A stretch of 64,000 bases of DNA, from assembly GCA_009809945.1 (NCBI GenBank), contig WTPW01001091.1, forward strand, positions 98,390 through 162,389. The letters are read 5' to 3'. The translations under genes were made by a program, and so were the position numbers. This DNA is from Gigaspora margarita (lineage: Eukaryota; Glomeromycota; Glomeromycetes; Diversisporales; Gigasporaceae). Below are positions 34,402 to 46,185 of this stretch, one piece after another. Under the pieces are notes generated by a model. That model searched no databases. It was given only the letters and a program-made list of their open reading frames with translations, and was not told the DNA's origin. Every line of letters begins with the position of its first letter. Position 1 is the first letter of the stretch.

Positions 34402-36128
34402 AAAGTGTCCAGGATTATGATCTGGGATAATATCTGCATAATTCAACCTTATGGCACATAAAATATGCGATTTTGCATAATTTAAAGAAATTCACATAAT
34501 CTTGTATAATTTATCCATTCTCTAATATAAAGAAATTTCTATTGGCCAATTGACATCACACAAATTAAGTTACACAGAATGTGATATCAAGTCAGCCTAT
34601 ATCAGGCCCAGAACATGTCCCCTTAAAATAGATCAAAATGCTGTTTATAATTAAAATTTTTTAAAAAAAACATATGAATTTACTATATAACTTTGAGCTA
34701 AGGTTTTTTTAAATCTTACTTATTAACTTTAAATTAAATTTTTTTGGGTATATAGAACAAGAGGAGAAAAAAAAAATTGAGCTTAAAAATTGAATTAAAA
34801 TTTTGCTAATTTTGCACAAAACGAAAATTTAACTTGGCCAAAATCAAATATTTGCCAATTTTAAGATGATGAGTATATGTAAGAACATGCCCTGAACAAC
34901 TTTACTTAGGAGTCAAAAGTAGGTTACCTTGTAAGAAAAATGGGCTATCTATGTGCTAAATTTAAAATTTTTGAGTTTTCAATATAAAACCCTTTTTTGT
35001 CAAGATAAACTGCTTTGAGCTTCTAAGTAAATTTGTTCAGCCAGTAATTCTACTTGTATTGAGGTCAAAACGCGCTTTCTTGAACCTTTTACTAAGTGAA
35101 AAATGGGGTTAAAGATTGAAAAAAAAATTTTTCGAACTTTAACCCTATTTTTCACTTAGTAAAAGGTTTGAGAAAGCGCGTTTTGACCTCAATATGAGTA
35201 GAATTACCGGCTGAACAAATTTACTTAGAAGCCCAATGCAGGCTATCTTGACAAAAAAAGGTTTTTTATATTGAAACCCAAAAATTTTAACTTTAGCACA
35301 TAGATAGCCCATTTTTCTTACAAGGTAACCTACTTTCGACTCCTAAGTAAAGTTGTTCAAGGCATGTTCTTACATATACTCATCATCTTAAAATCGGTAA
35401 ATATTTGATTTTGGCCAAGTTAAATTTTCGGTTTGTGCAAAATTGGCGAAATTTTAATTCAATTTTTAAGCTCAATTTTTTCTTCTCCTCTAGTTCAATA
35501 TACCCGAAAATTTTAATTTAAAGTTAATAAGTAAGATTTAAAGAATCTTAGCTCAAAGTTATATAGTAATTTCATATGTTTTTTTAATTATAGACAACAA
35601 TGAAAGGGACATGTCCTGGGCCTGATATTATACTCTAACGTTGGCTAATTCCGAGTAGGATCATGTGAATAATGCTGCCTAAACTATCATAGCATCTACA
35701 CTTTAAAATTAATAGATCCGAATGTAGCAACAATTATTTATTATACCGGAACTTTTATAGCATTGGTATAACGATTATATGCCAACACATTGGTTGTACA
35801 ATGTAAGCTACGTAACGTACGTACATACGTACTTGTAATTTTTGATATGGGCAAAATTAGAACACAAAAATTTCTAGTAAAATTTTGTGCTTTTAGATTA
35901 GGGATAAGATCTTGCAATTAGGTTAGAGTTCGACAATATTATTTGTATAATAACATGTAAAAACAGTTTCATATACTAAATTTTTGGTTATAAACGTTTG
36001 TCTTGCACTACAGAAGATTTTGCTATTTGCGCAGCAAAATTTTTTAACCCTAATCCTGGGGTCCGCATAATTCGCATTACCGGATGCATAATTTGGCATT
36101 TACCGGATCATTATCCTGGACACACTAA
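34402..36128. mobile_element. hAT-like element with GCATAATT subterminal repeats, hosting a giant palindrome
   Basis: The ends AAAGTGTCCAGGATTATGATC (first 20 considered) and GATCATTATCCTGGACACACT are flanked by TTTGAACT (34394-34401) and TTCGAACT (36129-36136), which match at seven of eight positions. GCATAATT motifs cluster at both ends (34432-34510 and 36060-36105). The tip spacing differs by about two bases. No transposase is visible, and most of the interior is the palindrome at 34596-35631. Confidence 0.75.
34596..35631. repeat. Near-perfect 1-kb palindrome
   Basis: The arms begin TATATCAGGCCCAGAACATG and end with the complement CATGTCCTGGGCCTGATATT, with the centre near 35120. Arm identity is very high over about 500 bp each. 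Internal words CTGAACAACTTTACTTAGGA and GCTGAACAAATTTACTTAGA echo the tip of the MITE family at 18 and 13,637. No ORF over 70 codons is present. Confidence 0.9.
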
Positions 36129-36136
36129 TTCGAACT

Positions 36137-36955
36137 GATATTTATTACTCTAATCACATGACCATAGTAAAGTGCCTTAATAATCGAGAGAAACTAAAAC
36201 TACTGAATTATTATTATCCAAACCAAAAACTAAAAATTTATTACCTTTTAATAAAAGCCTATATTTATCTTATTCCACAGTAAGATTTAGTTTTAATACT
36301 CAGACCAATTCAACCACATGTTTCTTTTCTTGTCTACCATTTTAGGATTAAGTCTTGTGATTTGATAGTATTAGTATTTAAGGGTAGGATTAGTAGTTAG
36401 TTCTAGTTATTCCGGTCTATTAGCGTCATTTCTCACCTTGACATTATACTGTTAATCAGGATCGCTAAGAAGACAAGACAGGCTAAATTATTACTACTTA
36501 AAAAAACATGCATATGCACAATTGCGCAACAAAACCAAAAGAGTAAAGCAGAAAAGATTTGGCAAGACAAGGTGTAATGGTTTGTTACGGATAAGGGTAT
36601 GCGAATATGACCAATGAATAGATTTTTAGAAATGATTTTATGAAGAAAATACTCAAATTTTTATTTAAACTTGGGTCTTGATGATTTACAACTCAAGCAA
36701 AATTTTATCATATTTATAAGAAAATGAAAAGAAGAAAAAAGAAAGAAAAAGAAAGAAAAATCTCTATTTCACTCATCATTCTATCACATTATCCTTATGA
36801 AATTTAATATAAATCCCATTAATTTCTTTCTCTTATACGAATTTGACAATATACTAACATGGCCACACACAATTTTACCTAAATCTGGCCTTTTCTGTTC
36901 GTTTATACCCAAAAACAAACATCATATCACTGCTTTTTTGGACTTAGCTTGGTCT
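36137..36955. other. Unassigned single-copy-looking sequence
   Basis: No domain was recognised. A plus-strand ORF starting at 36797 runs to the hAT-like insertion at 36964. In the empty site it would continue as SGGIGFPRVHF beyond 38440, so this may be a disrupted exon. Confidence 0.4.
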
Positions 36956-36963
36956 GGTGGGAT

Positions 36964-38431
36964 TAGAGATGGGAAAAATGCGCATTTTATAATAAAATGC
37001 GCATGATATATAAAATGCGCATGATACCGCATGATAAAACATTTTTTTGTAATTTTTATCTTTATTATTGATAATACATCTAAATAAAGATACTACATAT
37101 TGATTCTTAATCAGATTTTACCAACATATATAAATTTTTACAAATTGACTAATTGTAAACTTCATCGCTGCTTATCTTATATAATTTGAGAATATACTAG
37201 CGCCTGACCCGTGACTCTGCCACGGGAGCTTTGTATAAAACTTTAAAACCTTAGTTAAAATCTGTTAATTCGCATAATATAATATTCATAAATATGCTGA
37301 GTTAGTTTGCATTTGATCGTCACAAAAAAATTCTGTTACTGAACATACTATTCTATTAACTACAGTATATGGCACACTCACATATGAAATTAGTAGATAT
37401 TTTGGTGCAGACAGGACATTTGTGACTGCGGAATATTTTATTTTGTTTTGTAGATTCCCAATTACGATGTACAATATCATGTTTTGCAAGTACAGAATTT
37501 TATTAGTATTCACCAACTATGACACATTTTTTCACAATTATATTTTCTCATATCAATTGTTAATGAATTTAAATTGTGATAACATTTCTGTTTAACTTGT
37601 TCATCGATATATTAGACTTAAAATTTTGATCACGGGTTATATAACTAATCAAAAAGCGTTAAAGCACAATAACTTGATTATTTTGCTATATTAGTTTTAG
37701 CACACTGATCACTTTTTGAACGTAGCCGTGATTTTATTTTATTGGCTGGTAGATCGACATAAAACTACGAATCGCTGAGAAAATTTTGTAGAAAATTAGT
37801 TCTAGAAATCAATCATCTAAACAGTCGGTTAAATGTAATGTTTTTTGATATTTGCTAATATAGTCACTATTTTTTTTATTAATCTTATGTTTTATCTGAC
37901 GCGGAGCATTTGTCATGTGCTTGCACTTGTTTTGCACTTGCACTTATTCTTGCACTTATTCTTGAACTTGAGATCATTATACAAAACGTTTTCAAATTCA
38001 CGAACTTTTTTAGCCCAAAATAGTTTGCAAATATTAGGTAATTAAACAACCAAAGTAAATTTGGCAAATCACGTTTCACGATTTTGTGTTGTTTAAGGGC
38101 TTAATAAGAGCGTTAAAAAATAATATAATAATTATTTGAATGTTGCAATAATTACTCGACCAAGATAATCGTCATAATCATCTTACGTATTTCTGTTAGT
38201 TTTCCCACATTCAGGTCACATTTTTCGGATACGACCAATCAAAATGTTAAAGCGAACAAACCCAGAATTGAGGTATAAGATAGATTAAATGTTAATTATA
38301 TTTATTTTATATTTAATTTTTCTATATAAAATCTTGATGGGATAAAATGCGCATGATTCGGAAACATGCGCATTAATGCGCATTAATGCGCATGATTGAG
38401 GAATCATGCGCACGCATGAAACCCATCTCTA
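36964..38431. mobile_element. hAT-like element with ATGCGCAT subterminal repeats
   Basis: The ends TAGAGATGGG and CCCATCTCTA are flanked by exact GGTGGGAT duplications (36956-36963 and 38432-38439). AAATGCGCAT/ATGCGCATGA motifs crowd both ends (36978-37035 and 38345-38415). Short internal ORFs on both strands were not recognised as a transposase. Confidence 0.9.
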
Positions 38432-38439
38432 GGTGGGAT

Positions 38440-39120
38440 AGGCTTTCCACGAGTGCACTTCACCTTCTCCTCTTCGGTACTACAGTTTTGGGGTTCCTAT
38501 TTCAGTTTTCTGATCTCAATTTATCCAATATTCTTTGATGATTACATTTCGATTTTCTTTAGGTTTTTTGGGCTTTTGTGGGGCTTGGTTTAATCTGCAT
38601 TCTTCTGGGTCACTTTGGGAGTATATGTATATATGTATATTATATATATATTTATATATTTTTATCTAGTGTTTCAGTGCAGTTGTCATGTGGATTATGG
38701 GACCTCCAGGTCAGCCACCAACAGTACCAATCTCAAAAATTACACATATAAATTTAAACCAGCAGTGCAGCAGATTACATCGAATGAATGCCCACTATAC
38801 ACCTGTAACAGTTGGAGACAAGGATGGAAAATGACCCTGAGCCATCAAATAATAACTAGTCATTTGAGGTCATCAATCATTTTGGTCATTTGTCATATAA
38901 AGTAATTTTTATTGGCAAAAGCTTACTACAGTTAAAGAGACATTGCAATATGAAAAAATTAATTAAATATGAAAAAAAATTAAATGAGAAAAAAAAAATT
39001 TTAAATATGAAAAAAATTAAATATGAAAAAAAAATTAAATATAACTTACTTTCATTATAGTGAAGTCTCTGGATTAAGAAAAAAATTTTCACTATAGCTT
39101 ATATTGAGAAAATACAATAT
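38440..39120. other. Unassigned stretch
   Basis: No recognised domain. A plus-strand ORF at 38615-38905 (96 codons) has no family match by eye, and 38940-39050 is a repeated AAATATGAAAAAAATT run. Confidence 0.45.
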
Positions 39121-39124
39121 ATAT

Positions 39125-39368
39125 GTCGTCAATAGAAATCAGGCAGATCTACATTTGAAAAAAATTAATACCTTAACTTTAACAGCTCATATATCGATGA
39201 ATTTTAAAGCTATCTTGATGCTTTAATATTCAAAAGAAAGCTTAAATCATAAGCTTTCTTTTGAATATTAAATCATCAAGGTAGCTATAAAATTCATCTA
39301 GATATAAGCTTTGAAAGTTAAGGTATTAATTTTTTTCAAATGTAGATCTGCCTGATTTCTATTGACGG
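39125..39368. repeat. Foldback MITE with GTCAATAGAAATCAGGC ends
   Basis: The arms GTCGTCAATAGAAATCAGGC and its complement GCCTGATTTCTATTGACGGC enclose a core with AAAAAATTAATACCTTAACT. The core matches the element at 59022, and the tips also resemble the 8023 element. Confidence 0.85.
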
Positions 39369-39532
39369 CAGCTCATATAATATTTCACTATGCCAAGTCA
39401 AAGTTTTGTAATTATAGAACTCAAAAATTCTTCACTATTATTCTCTAAATGCTTGTTGCTAAAAGTTTGGTTCCCTATAGCGTGCATTTAGAAAGGTCTA
39501 ACTGTAACCTTAGACTGGCACTACGTTTTAAT

Positions 39533-39685
39533 TAGAGTTGTTGGTGAAACTAGTTAGTTTCACCAGGACCATCGGTGTACCGTTGAAGATTTGATTTTTT
39601 TATAATTATCGGTGCATCAGTTTCGGTGCACCAGTCTTGGTGCACCACGGTGCACCATTGAAGATTAGTTTCACCTGCAACTCTA
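39533..39685. mobile_element. hAT-like MITE with GGTGCACCA repeats
   Basis: The ends TAGAGTTGTTGGTGAAACTA and TAGTTTCACCTGCAACTCTA are flanked by GTTTTAAT (39525-39532) and GTTTGAAT (39686-39693), which match at seven of eight positions. The middle is GGTGCACCA-type repeats. Confidence 0.85.
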
Positions 39686-39920
39686 GTTTGAATCTCTATA
39701 AAGTTCACAATCTCATGTTTTATTGCTTCATATTACTACCATATCAGCTATTCAACCATTTTACTTGCGTACATGTCTGTCTTTAGTATAATAAATAAAC
39801 CATAATAAAATAGATTAGCGATGTGAAACCCGTTATTTGTCAAGCTTAATTGAAACGCCCAAACATACCTCTCATCTAACTTTTAAATTACCTTGCGGAT
39901 TACCGAATTACTTTGACAGC

Positions 39921-40127
39921 CTATAAAGTAAAGCGGTTTTTTTTTTGTCTCACGTTCTCGGAATTCGTATTCGTGACTCCGAATTCAATCTTGTGCAGAA
40001 GATGATCTTCAAAAATCAGCCAATCGTAAAGCCCGCTATACTGGCGTAGAGCATAATTGTATAAATATAGTCCATTGGTTAATAAAGTGGGAGGATAACG
40101 AAGTAGTACCGTAGAAGAAACGTTCAT
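39921..40127 (-). CDS. Hypothetical ORF divergent from the Sel1-kinase gene
   Basis: A 68-codon minus-strand frame reads MNVSSTVLLRYPPTLLTNGL at the start and has a mixed, protein-like composition (Trp, Asp, His and Glu present), unlike the low-complexity frames around it. No family is recognised. It starts about 200 bp upstream of the plus-strand Sel1 start and would share that region as promoter. It could be a lone exon or chance, so confidence is low. Confidence 0.25.
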   Translation of the reverse strand: MNVSSTVLLRYPPTLLTNGLYLYNYALRQYSGLYDWLIFEDHLLHKIEFGVTNTNSENVRQKKNRFTL

Positions 40128-40327
40128 TCCGCCTAACTTGTGCTACGTCCGAAGTTAATTTGCAACACACAAACACTGCCCTCCCAATTTCGGGCGTAAC
40201 ACCGGTCGATATAATTTAGCATATATTGTATAACCAAAGTAAATAAATAAAAAAAAATATCCGTAAGTCGTGATATCCAACCATTCTCTTTTCTTTTTTT
40301 TTTTTTTTTTTTTTTTTACAAATCCAA

Positions 40328-40672
40328 ATGGAAAATCAACTGAATTTCGACAATTGTCAAAAATTGGCAGATTCAAACGGGCTCGGTTATTGTTACGAAT
40401 ATGGAATAGGTGTTGAAAAGGATGAAAACAAGGCATTCATGTATTATCAAAAATCGGCAGACATGAATAATTCTAAAGGAATGTACCAAGTTGGTTATTG
40501 TTATAATTTAGGAATCGGAGTTGAAATCGATAAGCATAAAGCGTTTACATATTATCTGAAGTCTGCTGAGGCAGGTAATTTAATGGGAATTCGGAAAACT
40601 GCCATTTGTTATTATTATGGAATTGGCGTTGAAAAAAATATCAATAAATTTCTGGAATGGATTAAAAAGTGA
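40328..40672 (+). CDS. Sel1-like repeat ORF (first exon, or a stand-alone short gene)
   Basis: From the ATG at 40328 the frame runs 114 codons to TGA at 40670-40672. The stop overlaps a consensus splice donor (AA|GTGAGC at 40669), so the stop may be intronic. Three Sel1 repeats are visible, and the last is cut after EWIKK, within the repeat, as expected for an exon boundary rather than a natural end. A long T run (40290-40318) lies just upstream of the start. Sel1 repeats are helical protein-binding scaffolds, frequent in Glomeraceae kinases. Confidence 0.75.
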   Translation: MENQLNFDNCQKLADSNGLGYCYEYGIGVEKDENKAFMYYQKSADMNNSKGMYQVGYCYNLGIGVEIDKHKAFTYYLKSAEAGNLMGIRKTAICYYYGIGVEKNINKFLEWIKK

Positions 40673-43600
40673 GCTAGCTAATTTTTATGTTTTGTTTGTT
40701 ATTTATTTAAAGTAAGATTTCTTACACAAGTTTAATTATCAGGGAGTAAGCATAAAGAGCATTTATTTCGGCAATTTAAGTTCATAAATATGTATTTATT
40801 GTTTGTTTTATTTTAGCCCGTAAGTATAAAGAAAATTTAATAGTTTACTACATAAAAACAGCAAAACAAGTTCGCAAACCAAAATATAAATTTTATTTAC
40901 CATCACGTACAAATCATTTCATTCGCATTAATCATTTCATTCAGTGTGTGAGTATAAAGAACATTTAATAACTTTACTACATAAAAACCGCAAAACAAGT
41001 TCACAAAAAAAGAACACAAATACTTATTTACCATTACATAAATTCATATCATTCGCATTAATCATTTCTTCAGGGAGTGAGTATAGAGAAAATTTAATAA
41101 TTTATTACTGCATAAAAACTGCAAAACAAGTTCACAAAACAAGATCATAAATACTTATTTACCATTACGTGCAATTCATTTCATTCGCATTAATCATTTC
41201 TTCAGGGGGTGAATATAATGAAAATTTAATAATTTTACTATATATAACGGCAAAACAATTTCACAAAACAAGATCATAAATACTTATTTACTTTTATGTA
41301 AAATTCATTTCATTCGCATTAATAATTTCATTCAGCGCGTGAGTATAAAGTGCATTTAATAATTTTACTACATGAAAACAGTAAAACAAGTTCACAAACA
41401 AGATCATGAATACTTATTTACCATTACGTGCAATTCATTTAATTCGCATTAATTTAGTCTGTGAGTATAAAGAACATTTAATAATTTTACTGCATAGAAA
41501 CAGTAAAACAAGTTCACAAAACAAGATCATAAATATTTATTTACCATTACGTACAATTCATTTCATTTGCATTAATTTAGTCAGTGAGCATAACGAACAT
41601 TTAATAATTTTACTACATAAAAACGGCAAATTCACAAAATAAGTTCATAAATACTTATTTCCATTACGTACGATCCATTTCATTTGCATTAATCATTTCA
41701 TTTAGGCAGTGAGTATAAAGAACATTTAATAACTTTACTACATAAAAACAGCAAAACATTACTTATTTACCATTACGTATAAATTATTTCATTCGCATTG
41801 ATTTAGTCGGTTAGTATAAAGAATATTTAATAATTTTACTACATAAAAACAGCCATAAATACTTATTTATCATTACATACAATTCATCATTCGTATAATC
41901 ATCTCATTCAGTGAGTGAGTATAAAGGATATTTGATAGTTTTACTACATAAAAACAGCAAAACAAGTTCACAAAACAGGATCATAAATACTTATTTACCA
42001 TTACTTACAATTCATTTCATTTGCATTCAATCATTTCATTCAGGGAGTGAGTATAAAGAACATTTAATAATTTACTATATAAAAACAGCAAAACAAGACC
42101 ACATAAAAAGATCAATCATAAATACTTATTTACTATTACATATAATTCATTTCATTCGCATTAATCATTTCATTCAGGGAGTGAGTATAAAGAACATTTA
42201 ATAATTTTACTACATAAAAACAAGCAAAACAAGTTCACAAAACAAGATCATAAATACTTATTTACCATTACGCACAATTCATTTCATTCGCATTAATCAT
42301 TTCATTCAGCGCGTGAGTATAAAGAACATTCAATAATTTTACCACATAAAAACAGCAAAACAAGTCCATAAAGCAAGATCATAAATACTTATTTACCATT
42401 ACGTACAATTAATTTCATTCGCATTAATTTAGTCTGTGAGTATAAAAGAACATTTAATAATTTTACTACATAAAATTAGCAAAACAAGCTCACAAAACAA
42501 GATTATAAATACTTATTTACAATACGTACAATTCATTTCATTCGAATGAATTTAGTCAGTGAGTATAATTAGCATTTAATAATTTTACTACATAAAAGCA
42601 CAAATCAAGATCATAAATACTTATTTACCATTATCATAATTCATTTCATTCGCATTAATATTTCATTCAGGGAGTGAGTATAAAGAGTTTAATAATTTTA
42701 CTACATAAAAAACAGCAAAACAAGTTCACAAAACAAAATCATAAATACTTATTTACCATTACTTACAATTCATTTCATTCGCATTAATTTAGTCTGTGAG
42801 TATAAAGAATATTTTATAATTTTATTACAGAAATCAGCAAAACAAGTTCAAAAAACAAGATCATAAATATTTATTTACCATTACGTACAATTCATTTTAT
42901 TCGCATTAATTTAGTGTGTGAGTATAAAGAACATTTAATTATTTTGCTACATAAAAACAGCATAACAAGTTCAAATTATAAAATCATAAATACTCATTTA
43001 CCATTACCTACAATTCATTTCATTTGCATTAATCATTTCATTCAGAGAGTGAGTATAAAGAACATTTAATAATTTTACTACATAAAAACATCAAAACAAG
43101 TTCACAAAACAAGTACATAAATACTTATTTACCATTACGTACAACTTATTTCATTCGCATTAATTTAGTGGGTGAGTATAAAGAACATTTAATAATTTTT
43201 ATACATAAAACTAATTCACAACACAAGATTATATAAATTTACCATTACGTATAAATCATTTCATTCGCATTAATCATTTCATTAAGCATGTGAGTATAAA
43301 GAATATTAATAATTTTACTGTATAAAAACAGCAAAACAAGTTCACAAAACAAGATCATAAATACTTATTTACCATTACGTACAATTCATTTCATTCGCAT
43401 TAATTTAGCCGGTGAGTATAAAGAACATTTACAGCAAAACAAGTTCACAAAACAAGAACATAAATACTTATTTACCATTACTTACAATTCATTTTATTCG
43501 CATTAATTTAGTCGGTATATATAAAAAAATAATTTACATTTGATTTAAAGTTTAAAATCGCAGTAGCCAAATAATCAATTATATATCATATAGAAATTCT

Positions 43601-45177
43601 GAATATGGAAAATGCGCACATTGTAATGAAGATAACACTCAACCCGCAAGGTGTTTATCATGCGACCCTGACCTAGCAACAAGATGGACAATTGGATATA
43701 AGATTATTGAAGATTGCATGAAAACGTTCCGATTTAGAGCCTGGAAATACGATTTTATGATTGAATGGATTCCATTTGATAGATTATTATATGTTAAAAA
43801 AGTTGGTGAAGGAGGATTTGGCTCCGTATATTCAGCAACCTGGTTGGATGGCATACGAAAAGTTGAAAAAATCAAAATCGGTAATAGCTATATCTACAAA
43901 AGAGCGCGTGAACCATCCAGCACCGTTGCACTCAAAACGTTGGCTAGTTCTAAGGAAAACAATAATGATTTTTTAAAAGAAGTAAGTTAATTTATTGTTT
44001 TAATAATTTATCCAATAGTTAGTTGTTTGAACTAATTTGTTGTTTAAACTGCAAGTTTAAAAGTCTTATGGAATGCTCATTAAACTTTGAACAACTTGCA
44101 ATATATGGAATAACTCAAAATACACAGACAAATGAATACTTAATAGTATTTCAATACGCTAATGATGGGAGTCTTAATAAATATTTAAGAAATAATTTTA
44201 ACACACTTACATGGAAAATTAAATTGCAAATGCTTGAAGAGATTTCAGATAAGTTAGATAGTATTCACAAATGTGCATACATTCATGCTGATTTTCATAG
44301 TGGCAATATTTTATTAGATCAACAATCTTATATTGCAGATTTAGGATTGTCAAAAAAAAAAGATACAAATGATTCAAAAAGTGAAATTTATGGAATTATG
44401 CCCTATGTTGCACCAGAAGTTTTATCAGGCAAGCAGCAGTTTACACAAGCAGCAGATATTTATGGGTTTGGAGTTATTATGTCAGAAATGACAACTGGAC
44501 AAAGACCTTTTGATGGACGTAAATTTAATGCTAAACTTGGAGTAGATGTTTGTAGAGGATTACGACCAGAGATTGCATCTGGAACACCTAAATGCTATGC
44601 TGAATTAGCTAATAAATGTATGAACTCTGATCCACAAGAACGGCCTAATGCAATTGATATTTGTACAACAATAAGAGAATGGCTTTTTAAAATGGAAATA
44701 TCAAATTGTTGGTTTGGGAAGATAGCTAGTTCCAATGATACTGAATTTAAAGATTGGCTTAAGAAGATAACTAGTTCAAACAATAATGAAATTGGTTTAA
44801 ATAATGATCAAATTTGTGGTTGGCTTAGATCTTCAAATGATAGCGAAATTAAAGATTTGTGTGCAAAGTTAGATAGTTCAAATGATAATGAAATTAAAAA
44901 TTTGCTTGAGAAGATAGCTAATAATGAAATTGCTAAACAATTTTTAAATGCTGATAAAGTTATGAAACCATTGCCAATATCAAAACATCCTGATGAAATG
45001 TATACTAGCAAATGTATTAATACAAAATTAATTTCAAAAGAGATTAAAGGTATTTATTTTCAACTAATATACTAAAATTATATCGTATTAATTATTTAAA
45101 AATAATATTTTTATTTGGATTTACTTCAAGCTCAAGCTGATTCTGTTCAAATAAATCTTGATATTACTGAAATTTGA
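40328..45177 (+). CDS. Sel1-repeat / zinc-ribbon / TKL-like protein kinase, with a microexon array
   Basis: Proposed exons are 40328-40668, then 24 three-base microexons (40743 to 43514), then 43564-43981, 44056-45049 and 45131-45177, giving about 623 residues. Residues 1-113 hold three Sel1-like repeats (GYCYEYGIGVEKDENKAF; GYCYNLGIGVEIDKHKAF; CYYYGIGVEKN). The third main exon opens with a zinc ribbon (YGKCAHC...ARCLSC). The kinase follows with the Gly loop VGEGGFGSVYSATW, the VALK lysine, HADFHSGNILL as the catalytic loop (Ala for Arg), DLG for DFG, and VAPEVL. The C-terminal tail repeats SSNDxEIKDWLxKI. The 74- and 81-base introns have GT-AG ends and keep frame. It is probably a cytosolic signalling Ser/Thr kinase, and Glomeraceae carry many such. 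The kinase exons are certain. Linking them to the Sel1 exon is inference from phase and microexon structure; a separate 115-codon Sel1 gene with stop at 40670 is the alternative. Confidence 0.7.
40669..43563 (+). repeat. Intron-like satellite: 24 units, each AG-NNN-GTGAGT (putative one-codon microexons)
   Basis: Units of mean length about 120 bp (two short ones of about 75 bp at the left) share GTGAGTATAAAGAACATTTA, AAACAGCAAAACAAGTTCAC, AAATACTTATTTACCATTAC and CATTAATCATTTCATTCAG. In all 24, exactly three bases separate the terminal AG from the next GT. The triplets start at 40743, 40817, 40945, 41074, 41206, 41336, 41458, 41581, 41706, 41807, 41912, 42044, 42178, 42310, 42433, 42556, 42671, 42793, 42915, 43046, 43169, 43287, 43409 and 43512. 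The triplets vary (GGA, CCC, TGT, CGC, TCT and others) while their flanks do not. Unit lengths vary from about 71 to 134, so the fixed spacing is not mere satellite homogeneity. TTAAT about 15 bases before the AG could serve as branch site. Whether the triplets are spliced into mRNA is inference. Confidence 0.95.
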
Positions 45178-45557
45178 AATTCCTGTATGTATACAATTAA
45201 TATATCTACAACATTTTATCTATTATATAATTTGTAAAAATACTAAATAATAATTTAATTTATATCTAAAAGACTAAAATTATTCTGAAGAGTATTGCAA
45301 ACATAGTATTAAAACCTGTTAGATTAAATTGTTAAATGATTTAATAATTTTATTTAAAAAGGTAGTCTTGTAACCTTTCATTATATTATAATTATTATTC
45401 TTTTTTATTTATTCTATTATTATCAAATTATTATACAATAGATAGTGTTTATATTCCACCTATCTAATTTAAGCAAGAAGTAAATAAATGTTTATTAAAT
45501 AATTTATTACTATACTATATTAACCTAAATAATTGTGCTATTATTGATTATTACTGT
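45178..45557. other. 3' flank of the kinase gene
   Basis: AT-rich, presumably containing the 3' UTR. No specific site is claimed. Confidence 0.5.
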
Positions 45558-45870
45558 TTGCAAATTGATATACTTTTTGATCAAACTTGTAGATTGCTGC
45601 ATGCTTATATAATTACTACAATTACTTGAACAATTATTTAATTGTTGTCCAATTGCATAATTTTACAACAATTTTTAATAAACATAGATATAACTAACAA
45701 ATTTTATGAAAATAGTATATTTATATTGAACCTTTAACTAAAAAAAATACACTTTACAAACTTTTATAATCTTTTATATTTATATAATCAGACAATAATT
45801 AGGTTATTGTATAGGTATGTAATAATTTACAAATTTGATCAAAAAGTACATTATTTTGCAAATAGCATAA
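45558..45870. repeat. Foldback MITE, GTAGATTGCTGCATGC family (copy 1)
   Basis: The arms TTTGCAAATTGAT...ACTTTTTGATCAAAC and GTTT/GATCAAAAAGTACAT...TTTGCAAA face each other, with TTGTAGATTGCTGCATGC and ACAATTACTTGAACAATTAT inside. A diverged copy lies at 50104-50349. Confidence 0.75.
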
Positions 45871-46185
45871 CAATAATGTTTTTTTTAGTCACTTAAAAAT
45901 GCATCTTATTTTTGCATCAAACAAAATAATTAAAATATAGAAAATATTTGTGATAATTGTAAATGATAGCGATGATCTAAGAATTCCTATACAAGATTAA
46001 AAGAAATCTCATCGATAAAAGTAACATTTCATAGATTCTGGTTTATCTAACAGTTTACGCGAAAGTATCAATTTAATTTTATAAAAACGCTTTTAATAAT
46101 ATTATAATCCAAAATGGTTTTGTTAATTGTTCATTCAGTCATTTTTTATTCCTTTGTTTATAAATAGAAGTTTGCTATTTATCGC

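Noticed and set aside
40669-43563. CRISPR-like or simple centromeric satellite reading of the array
   Set aside because: Repeats are too long and diverged for CRISPR, spacers would be three bases, and the genome is eukaryotic. Plain satellite does not explain the fixed AG-NNN-GT spacing.
43639-43875. Minus-strand ORF opposite the kinase
   Set aside because: Shadow of the zinc-ribbon and Gly-loop exon; the plus strand carries the conserved motifs.
44595-45011. Two minus-strand ORFs opposite the kinase C-terminus
   Set aside because: Shadows caused by the repeated SSNDxEIK coding sequence.
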